8,277 nucleotides of DNA from Leptolyngbyaceae cyanobacterium CSSed165cm_216 (GTDB lineage Bacteria > Cyanobacteriota > Cyanobacteriia > Phormidesmidales > Phormidesmidaceae). This document shows positions 1 through 5,710 of this stretch, one piece after another. A program made the position numbers and the translations under genes. A model generated the notes under the pieces. The model ran no database searches, was not told where the DNA came from, and was given only the letters and a program-made list of their open reading frames with translations. The stretch covers positions 1-8,277 of the forward strand of contig SLIY01000447.1 of assembly GCA_007135385.1 (NCBI GenBank), given 5' to 3'. Position 1 is the stretch's first letter, and each line of letters begins with the position of its first letter.

Positions 1-62
1 GCCATCGATTTCGAGAGTAGCCTACACTTCAGTCAAGCCGAACCATTTTCCCGATGTACTTC

Positions 63-1064
63 ATGAATATTCAGCGTTGGATGGCTCGCCGTGAGCCCAC
101 CTGGCGGCAATTTGAGACCCTGCTCAGCCAAGCCGAAAAGCGAGGACTGCCCGCTTTGTCCAGCCATCAGGTGCGGCAGATGGCCAGCCTGTATCGCTCG
201 GTATCTGCTGATTTAGCCCGGGCCAAAAGTCACGGGGTGGGGGCAGCGGTGGTCAAAGACCTCCAACAACTGACCAGTCGGGGCTACAGTCAAATTTACC
301 AGGGGTCGCGACGGCAAGAATGGCAAGCCCTATGGGATTTTTGTAGCTACGGTTTTCCCGAAACCATCCGCCAAACTTGGGGCTATATTACCGTCGCCAC
401 CCTCCTGTTTGGGCTCGGAAGCGGCATCGGCTGGTGGTATGCCTGGCAAGACCCTAGCTTCATGAGCCTAGTGCTGGGGCAAGGGTTTGTGGAAGAGGTC
501 AAAACCAGTCAGGAACTTTGGACCGTCTCGATTATGGGCATAGAACCGGTGGCCTCTAGCGGCATCATGATCAATAACATTGCCGTGGCTCTGCGGGCCA
601 TCGTTGGTGGGGTGACGATGGTGATGCCCCAAGCCCCCTGGCTGATGCCACCTGGGGGCTTCACCATTTTTGTGTTGGTGATCAATGGGCTGATGATCGG
701 CTGTGTGGGGGTGTTAGTGGCCCAAGCCAATTTGGCCTACGATCTCTGGGCCTTTGTGTTTCCCCACGGAGCCCTAGAGCTACCGGCTATTTTTATCGCT
801 GGCGGGGCTGGCCTGCTGCTGGCTAAAGGCATTTTGCTGCCTGGGGCCTACCGTCGCCGGGATGCCCTACGGGTCTATGGCTTGCAAGCGGCCAAGCTCC
901 TATATGGCTTAATTCCCATGTTGGTGATGGCCGGTCTAATCGAAGGGTTCTTTTCGCCCCAAACCTGGATACCGAATCCGTTGAAGTATGCCGTGGGTAC
1001 AGCTCTGCTGATAGCCCTCGGGCTCTACTGTGGTCGCCAACGCCCAGCCTTAAAATTGGACTAG
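63..1064 (+). CDS. SpoIIM / DUF95 family integral membrane protein
   Basis: This multi-pass membrane protein belongs to the stage II sporulation protein M (SpoIIM/DUF95) family. In Bacillus, SpoIIM works with SpoIID and SpoIIP in septal peptidoglycan remodelling; in non-sporulating bacteria the role is not defined. From the ATG at 63 it has 333 residues: a soluble, charged N-terminal region (about 1-95), then roughly five or six hydrophobic segments near residues 107-128, 168-188, 200-222, 240-260, 278-297 and 308-325. The family signature FPHGALELPA lies near residues 233-242, followed by a glycine-rich helix (IAGGAGLLLAKG), and EGFFSP near 294-299. I prefer the ATG at 63 over the in-frame ATG at 54 because the protein then begins MNIQRW, which fits my memory of cyanobacterial homologues; neither start has a clear Shine-Dalgarno. 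The FHA-PBP gene follows after 72 bases on the same strand, which suggests a cell-envelope role (inference). Family assignment is confident; function is not. Confidence 0.88.
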   Translation: MNIQRWMARREPTWRQFETLLSQAEKRGLPALSSHQVRQMASLYRSVSADLARAKSHGVGAAVVKDLQQLTSRGYSQIYQGSRRQEWQALWDFCSYGFPETIRQTWGYITVATLLFGLGSGIGWWYAWQDPSFMSLVLGQGFVEEVKTSQELWTVSIMGIEPVASSGIMINNIAVALRAIVGGVTMVMPQAPWLMPPGGFTIFVLVINGLMIGCVGVLVAQANLAYDLWAFVFPHGALELPAIFIAGGAGLLLAKGILLPGAYRRRDALRVYGLQAAKLLYGLIPMLVMAGLIEGFFSPQTWIPNPLKYAVGTALLIALGLYCGRQRPALKLD

Positions 1065-1092
1065 GGGTCATGGCACTTTTGCCGCTGCTGAC

Positions 1093-1098
1093 TACAAT
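1093..1098 (+). promoter_or_regulatory. possible -10 element (TACAAT) before the FHA-PBP gene
   Basis: TACAAT lies 38 bases before the preferred ATG at 1137 and differs from the sigma-70 -10 consensus TATAAT at one position. No convincing -35 hexamer lies 16-18 bases upstream (TGGCAC is poor), so this is a weak call. If real, the PBP gene could be transcribed independently of the upstream SpoIIM gene. Confidence 0.25.
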
Positions 1099-1136
1099 AG
1101 GGTCTGTACCTATGGTTGGGTTCTGACTGTTGCCCC

Positions 1137-3398
1137 ATGACGCCCCCAAATCCTCCCCAGCCCCGCAACACCTTTGTTAAAACAGTGACCCAAGTGGTCC
1201 AGGCGGTTCAGGCCAAGGTTGACTTTGGCAAGCTGGCCGTCAAGCCGGGTGCCCGTCCCGCTGAAATCCAGGTGACGGCCCAGGGCAAACAGGCCACCTA
1301 TCCCCTACTGGGGGAGCACTATATTATGGGCCGCAGTTCCTCCCAGTGCGACATTGTTGCCCCCAGCCCGATTGTCAGTCAGGTACATGCCACCCTAACT
1401 CGCGACACCAACCGTCCGGGTCAGCCGTTTGTGCTCAAGGACCGTAGTTCTACTAACGGGATTTATCGGGGTAAAAAGCGGATCACTAAAACCGTGATGA
1501 ATCATGGGGATGTCTATACCCTAGGGCCAGCCGAGCTAGCCGATGCGGTCACTCTGCGCTATTTAGACCCGCCCCCCTGGCAGGTTAAAACCGCCCGCTA
1601 CACCCTCTATGGGTTTACCGGTCTGTCCCTCTTAATTGGAGCCTGGATCGTCGGCATTGAATGGCCCAAGATTCCAGTGCGGCCCTTGCCCGATTCTGTC
1701 CAAGGGCCGGTGATGATCTATGCCCAGGAAAATGGCGAAACAGTTCCCCTGCGGGAACAGCGCACCCAAGCCCATCTGGAACTGCGCCGCATGGGAGACT
1801 TTTCCCCCTATGTGCCCAAGGCCGTCATTGCCTCAGAAGATACCCGCTACTACTGGCACCTGGGGGTTGACCCCCTGGGTATTGCCCGTGCCTCATTCAT
1901 CAATTTACAGGGGGGGAGCATCCGTCAGGGGGGTAGTACCCTAACCCAGCAACTGGCCCGCAGTGTATATCGAGAGTACGTGGGGACCGAAGATTCCGCT
2001 GGGCGCAAGCTACGGGAAGCGATCGTGGCCCTAAAGCTAGAGACGTTCTACAGCAAGAATCATATCCTGCTGACCTATCTCAACCGGGTTTACTTAGGGG
2101 AAAACCTCTACGGCTTTGAGGATGCGGCTCAGTTTTACTTTGCCAAACCCGCCCGCGACCTCACCCTGTCAGAAGCGGCCACCCTGGTGGGGATTTTGCC
2201 AGGGCCAAATGCTTTTAACCCGGTACAAAACTATGATGCGGCTGTGTTTTACCGCAACCGGGTGCTCGATCGCATGGTGGCTCTGGGCATGGTCACCCAA
2301 GAGGAAGCCCGCCGAGCCCGGCGATCGCGGATTGAGATCAGCCCTGACGCCATCGAGCAATTGCAGAGCACCCGAGCTCCCTACTTCTATAGCTACATCT
2401 TCCAAGAACTAGAGGTAGTACTGGGCACCTCCTTGGCCCGAGAAGGTAACTTTTTGGTGGAAACTGGGCTAGACCTGAACTTGCAACGGGCCGCCGAGTC
2501 TGCCCTAGTCCAAGATGTAGCCACCCGGGGGGCCACCCGGGGCTATTCCCAGGGGGCGGTGGTGACCCTAGATACCGGCAGTGGCGAAATTCGGGCGATG
2601 GTGGGTGGGGTTAACTATGAGACAAGTCAGTTCAACCGAGCCTCCCAAGCCCTGCGCCAGCCAGGCTCCACCTTTAAGTTGTTTGGCTTTGGGGCGGCCC
2701 TAGAAAATGGCATTCCCACCAGTCGAGCCTTTTCCTGTGACCCGATGGTGTGGAACGGGCAGCGGTTTGCGGGCTGTCGGTCGGGGTCAGCTCCGCTGGA
2801 TATGTACGCCGGTATGGCCCGCTCAGAAAATGTGGTGGCCCTACGCATCGCCCAGGCCGCTGGACTGCGAGATGTGATTCAGGTGGCCCAGCGTCTGGGG
2901 ATTGAGTCGCGGCTGGTGGCGTCCCCAGGGCTGGTGCTGGGGGAAAGTGAAGTCACCCCCCTGGAAATTACCGGCTCCTTTGCAGCGGTGGCCAACAATG
3001 GGGTGTGGAATCGTCCCCATGGCATTGTGCGCGTGTTGGATAGTAGCGATTGTAGCGATCGCGAAGATTTGAGCACCTGTCGCGTCGTCTACGAATTTGG
3101 CCAAGCGGGGGATGCCGACCGCCAGGTGGTTGATCCGGGAATCGCCAACACTCTAACGGCACTGTTGCAAGGGGTGGTGCAGGGGGGCACGGGCCGTAAT
3201 GCCTTTTTGGGTTTGGGGGAGTCCGGTAAAACCGGCACCACCGACGACAACCGCGATCTATGGTTCATTGGCTCAGTGCCCGGCCGGGGGCTAACCACTG
3301 GGGTCTGGCTGGGCAATGATGACAATTCCCCCACCCGGGGCAGCAGTGGCCAGGCGGCGACAGTTTGGGGCGACTATATGCGACAGGTGACCCGTTAA
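1137..3398 (+). CDS. FHA-domain class A penicillin-binding protein (bifunctional transglycosylase/transpeptidase)
   Basis: This is a bifunctional peptidoglycan synthase: GT51 polymerises lipid II into glycan strands and the transpeptidase domain cross-links stem peptides outside the membrane. From the ATG at 1137 (753 residues) the order is: a cytoplasmic FHA domain (about 55-130) with core residues G65 R66, S81..H84 and N107 G108; one membrane helix (about 153-176); GT51 (about 205-390) with catalytic E234 in EDTRYYWHLG, the GGSTLTQQLAR motif, RKLREAIVALKLE and YLNRVYLG; and the transpeptidase (about 465-745) with the nucleophile motif S511-T-F-K514, SEN (563-565) and KTGT (698-701). All key catalytic residues are present. 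An in-frame TTG at 1116 would add seven residues (including two Cys); I chose the ATG because TTG is rarer and the extension looks unlike protein. The FHA domain binds phosphothreonine peptides in characterised proteins, so control by a Ser/Thr kinase is inferred. FHA-fused class A PBPs are known in cyanobacteria. The stop codon sits in a hairpin. Confidence 0.95.
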   Translation: MTPPNPPQPRNTFVKTVTQVVQAVQAKVDFGKLAVKPGARPAEIQVTAQGKQATYPLLGEHYIMGRSSSQCDIVAPSPIVSQVHATLTRDTNRPGQPFVLKDRSSTNGIYRGKKRITKTVMNHGDVYTLGPAELADAVTLRYLDPPPWQVKTARYTLYGFTGLSLLIGAWIVGIEWPKIPVRPLPDSVQGPVMIYAQENGETVPLREQRTQAHLELRRMGDFSPYVPKAVIASEDTRYYWHLGVDPLGIARASFINLQGGSIRQGGSTLTQQLARSVYREYVGTEDSAGRKLREAIVALKLETFYSKNHILLTYLNRVYLGENLYGFEDAAQFYFAKPARDLTLSEAATLVGILPGPNAFNPVQNYDAAVFYRNRVLDRMVALGMVTQEEARRARRSRIEISPDAIEQLQSTRAPYFYSYIFQELEVVLGTSLAREGNFLVETGLDLNLQRAAESALVQDVATRGATRGYSQGAVVTLDTGSGEIRAMVGGVNYETSQFNRASQALRQPGSTFKLFGFGAALENGIPTSRAFSCDPMVWNGQRFAGCRSGSAPLDMYAGMARSENVVALRIAQAAGLRDVIQVAQRLGIESRLVASPGLVLGESEVTPLEITGSFAAVANNGVWNRPHGIVRVLDSSDCSDREDLSTCRVVYEFGQAGDADRQVVDPGIANTLTALLQGVVQGGTGRNAFLGLGESGKTGTTDDNRDLWFIGSVPGRGLTTGVWLGNDDNSPTRGSSGQAATVWGDYMRQVTR
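2321..2328. repeat. HIP1 octamer GCGATCGC
   Basis: Palindromic GCGATCGC lies inside the PBP gene, within the stretch encoding ARRSRIE. This octamer is strongly over-represented in many cyanobacterial genomes. Confidence 0.9.
3055..3062. repeat. HIP1 octamer GCGATCGC
   Basis: A second HIP1 copy in the PBP gene. It sits in a short internal repeat where TAGCGAT occurs twice, nine bases apart, encoding the Ser-Asp-Cys-Ser-Asp segment of the transpeptidase domain. Confidence 0.9.
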
Positions 3399-3407
3399 CG
3401 TCACCTG
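3384..3407 (+). terminator. hairpin over the PBP stop codon (possible terminator)
   Basis: CAGGTGAC (3384-3391) and GTCACCTG (3400-3407) form a perfect 8-bp inverted repeat around an 8-base loop that contains the TAA stop codon of the PBP gene. There is no strong T-tract after it (only a short TGTTT about 10 bases later), so it may act as a non-canonical terminator or an mRNA 3'-end stabiliser. Its position in a convergent gap supports a transcription-end role. Confidence 0.45.
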
Positions 3408-3408
3408 A

Positions 3409-3435
3409 CTAGTGATCTGTTTGACCGCGCACTAG
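3409..3435 (-). terminator. inverted repeat over the cupin stop codon (possible terminator)
   Basis: CTAGTG (3409-3414) and CACTAG (3430-3435) form a 6-bp inverted repeat with a 15-base loop. On the minus strand the arm nearer the gene contains the cupin TAG stop (3432-3434). The stem is short and lacks a T-tract, so it is weaker than its neighbour at 3384-3407. Transcripts of the cupin gene that read past it would also form the neighbouring hairpin. Confidence 0.3.
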
Positions 3436-3800
3436 GCGGGCTCGTAGACGGTTTCATCCTCCTGACGCCAAGCCGGATCGACAATACAGATGAAAACTAA
3501 GGGATCTGTGCCGGTATTGCGAATGTATTGGCGGGCATGGGGGGGAATATAGACCGCATCCCCTGGGCAGACCGGTTGGTGGTCATCGTTAATGTGCATT
3601 TCCCCCTGGCCGGACAGAATATAATACACCTCAGAGGTGGTTAAGGCATGGGGAGTCGATACTTGCCCCACCGGCACTATGGCATGGGCCAGACTGTAGC
3701 GGAGGGCGATCGCCTGCTTATCCGGATGTAACAGTTCCCGCAATTGGGTGCCGTCTCCAGCCGTAAATTCAGGGCAATTGAGCAGTTGACGAATCAGCAT
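3432..3800 (-). CDS. small single-domain cupin protein
   Basis: This 122-residue protein is a single cupin (Cupin_2-type) beta-barrel. Motif 1 is represented by GQVSTPHALTTSEVYYILSG (about 45-64), with H51 and E57 as likely metal ligands; the usual second His is Leu (L53). Motif 2 is GDAVYIPPHARQYIRNTG (about 80-97), with Gln (Q91) where the fourth ligand His normally lies. A reduced ligand set could mean altered or no metal binding, though my recollection is that cyanobacterial homologues share these substitutions, so it is probably a subfamily trait. The substrate is unknown. The only ATG start lies 32 bases inside the end of the upstream GGDEF-EAL gene, and the N-terminus (MLIRQLLNCPEF) looks like the family start, so the overlap appears real and implies translational coupling. 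It could be a small-molecule sensor or isomerase-like enzyme; the sequence does not decide. Confidence 0.9.
   Translation of the reverse strand: MLIRQLLNCPEFTAGDGTQLRELLHPDKQAIALRYSLAHAIVPVGQVSTPHALTTSEVYYILSGQGEMHINDDHQPVCPGDAVYIPPHARQYIRNTGTDPLVFICIVDPAWRQEDETVYEPA
3706..3713. repeat. HIP1 octamer, extended GGCGATCGCC
   Basis: The octamer lies in the cupin gene and is flanked by G and C to give the full decamer GGCGATCGCC (3705-3714), the extended HIP1 form. Confidence 0.9.
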
Positions 3801-5556
3801 GGGTCATGGCTGGGTTATGGGTCGGTCGGTCACCCAGGCTGGGCTGCACCGATGGTTTGCCGCCTAAGCGCTCTACCAGCATAGCTTCAATTGCATCCGG
3901 GGCTAAGGGCCGAGAAAAGAGATACCCCTGACCCAGTTCGCACCGCAGGGCCTTTAGTTGAGCGTAGTGTTTGGAGGTCTCAATACCTTCTGCCACCACA
4001 TCCAGACCCAAATTCCAGGCTAAACGAACCACCGACTGCAAAATTTCCAACTTCTCAAAGTCTTGATCGGCATTTTCGATAAACGATCGATCAATTTTTA
4101 AGCAGTCAAACGGAAAGCGATGCAAATAGCTTAAAGACGAGTATCCTGTGCCAAAGTCGTCCACCAAAAGTTGAATCCCCATGGCCTTGAGTTGGTGGAG
4201 GATAGTAATAATAGTGTCAGAGTTATCGATCAGTACGCCTTCCGTGATTTCAATTTTCAGGCGCTTGGGGTCAAAGCCAGTGCCGGTCAAAACTTCCTCC
4301 ACCTTTTGGACCAGATTGGGCTGGGTAAATTGCTTGCTCGACATATTCACACTGACGGTGAAATCAGCCATAGCTGGATATTTGCTTGTCCAGGTCTGCA
4401 TTTGACGACAAGCTTCTTCCAACACCCACCAGCCCAGGGGAATAATTAACCCTGTCTCTTCAGCGATGGTAATGAAGTCAACTGGGGGTAACAGTCCTCG
4501 AGTGGGGTGCTGCCAACGCACCAGAGCTTCAAAGCCTGTGATGGTTTGATTGCTGATGGTCACAATCGGTTGATAATGTAATCGCAATTCCCCTTTAGTC
4601 AGCGCTTGTCTCAGGCCAATTTCCAGTTGTAGCCGTTGGTCTTGCTGGATTTGCAAGGAACTGTCAAAGATATGCCAGCCTTGGGTGGGCATGTCTTTAA
4701 TTTGATACATCGCTGTATCCGCATCCCGCAGCCAGAGTTCAGGACTGTCGTAGCTTCCTGGCCCTAGGGCAATGCCAATGCTGGCATCAATGTAAACATC
4801 CTGAGCCTGCAACTGAAAGGGTTGAGTGACCACCGACCGTAGTTGTTCGGCTAGGGCAATGGCGCTAGAGCCAGTGGAAATATCTTCAATTAAGACAGCA
4901 AACTCATCACCCCCCAGTCGAGCCAGGGTATCTTCAGGTCGCAGAGCCGCCCTCAGGCGGCTACCCAACTCGACCAGCAATTGATTGCCCACCCCATGCC
5001 CTAAATTATCGTTCACCACCTTGAAGCGATCTAAATCAATAAACAGCAAGGCCATTAAGAGGCCGGGGTGCTCTTGGGCACGGGCCAAGGCATGACTAAC
5101 CCGGTCTAAAAATAGCGATCGGTTGGGTAACCCTGTCAGTTCATCGTGAACAGCCTGCTTCAGCAGCGCCGCCTCCCGGTGTTTGTAGGGCGAGATATCC
5201 TGGATGGTCAGCACGATCCAGCCTGCAGGCTGGCCAGGCGCAGGCCCACCACTGACCGCAACCCAGCGGGGGCTTTGCTGGTCGCCATCGACTAAGATCA
5301 GCTCTTCTGCTTGTAAAACCTGCCCAGCCTGTAGCCGTTCTAGGGGAGTTCCTGAGGCGTTTAGCGGCCTCAAGTGGTGATCGAGCCATTGCCTCTGAGC
5401 ACAGCCAGAGCTGCGCCAATTCTCCCCTAAGGGATCGCCAAAGAAGACGTTTGCTCTAGCATTACTAAAGCAAACATACCCTTCTGCATCGATCACAAGC
5501 ACAGCTTCATTCAGACCGTCTAAGATCGCTCGATAAATCTGTGGGGATAGGGGCAT
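3769..5556 (-). CDS. PAS-GGDEF-EAL cyclic-di-GMP synthase/phosphodiesterase
   Basis: This 595-residue protein probably makes and/or degrades cyclic di-GMP. It begins with a PAS domain plus PAC-like tail (about 8-125) and has no transmembrane segment or signal peptide, so it is likely a cytoplasmic sensor. The GGDEF domain (about 136-300) has DELTGLPNR, metal ligand D174, N182, the intact GGDEF signature at 215-219, and RPED (206-209) placed five residues before it, matching the RxxD inhibitory I-site. The EAL domain (about 312-562) keeps E343-A-L, N404, E436, D466-D467, K487, E523/E526 and Q543, the residues expected for phosphodiesterase activity. Both halves therefore look competent; which dominates cannot be read from sequence. 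The start at 5556 gives a natural PAS N-terminus. The last ~30 residues after the EAL domain are low-complexity, and their final codons overlap the start of the cupin gene. The MFS gene lies upstream in the divergent direction. Confidence 0.96.
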   Translation of the reverse strand: MPLSPQIYRAILDGLNEAVLVIDAEGYVCFSNARANVFFGDPLGENWRSSGCAQRQWLDHHLRPLNASGTPLERLQAGQVLQAEELILVDGDQQSPRWVAVSGGPAPGQPAGWIVLTIQDISPYKHREAALLKQAVHDELTGLPNRSLFLDRVSHALARAQEHPGLLMALLFIDLDRFKVVNDNLGHGVGNQLLVELGSRLRAALRPEDTLARLGGDEFAVLIEDISTGSSAIALAEQLRSVVTQPFQLQAQDVYIDASIGIALGPGSYDSPELWLRDADTAMYQIKDMPTQGWHIFDSSLQIQQDQRLQLEIGLRQALTKGELRLHYQPIVTISNQTITGFEALVRWQHPTRGLLPPVDFITIAEETGLIIPLGWWVLEEACRQMQTWTSKYPAMADFTVSVNMSSKQFTQPNLVQKVEEVLTGTGFDPKRLKIEITEGVLIDNSDTIITILHQLKAMGIQLLVDDFGTGYSSLSYLHRFPFDCLKIDRSFIENADQDFEKLEILQSVVRLAWNLGLDVVAEGIETSKHYAQLKALRCELGQGYLFSRPLAPDAIEAMLVERLGGKPSVQPSLGDRPTHNPAMTHADSSTAQLP

Positions 5557-5557
5557 A

Positions 5558-5594
5558 GGGTAAGCCTGGCAAGAGGTAGGGTAAGGCTAGCAGG
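5558..5594. repeat. imperfect 16-base direct repeat in the divergent intergenic region
   Basis: GGGTAAGCCTGGCAAG (5558-5573) and GGGTAAGGCTAGCAGG (5579-5594) match at 13 of 16 positions with a 21-base period, about two helical turns. They lie directly upstream of the GGDEF-EAL start codon, in its 5' leader or promoter. The spacing would suit a protein bound twice on one face of the DNA, but no regulator family is recognised. Confidence 0.4.
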
Positions 5595-5654
5595 GATATA
5601 AGCTGATATCAATCCGGGTCGCAGCCCTAAGGTAAAATCTATGGGGCTGCTAGC
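5586..5654. promoter_or_regulatory. inverted repeat and possible promoter region between divergent genes
   Basis: GCTAGCAG (5586-5593) and CTGCTAGC (5647-5654) form a perfect 8-bp inverted repeat 53 bases apart. Between them lies TAAAAT (5633-5638), a possible -10 for the + strand MFS gene, and on the minus strand TTATAT (5597-5602), a possible -10 for the GGDEF-EAL gene. Neither has a convincing -35 at normal spacing. The region is the only place for promoters of both genes; exact sites are uncertain. Confidence 0.3.
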
Positions 5655-5710
5655 AATGTCAGTCTAGTGTGCCCTAGGCGTTCTCAAAAAACTCCTCAGC
5701 CCAAGCTTGG

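Noticed and set aside
1..66. Open frame from the window edge to TGA at 64-66, possibly the tail of an upstream gene
   Set aside because: About 21 codons with no recognisable feature; two of three forward frames are open here, so it cannot be told from leader DNA.
1116..1136. TTG start of the FHA-PBP adding seven residues
   Set aside because: The ATG at 1137 gives a start typical for the family; the extension has no Shine-Dalgarno and an unusual GSDCC sequence.
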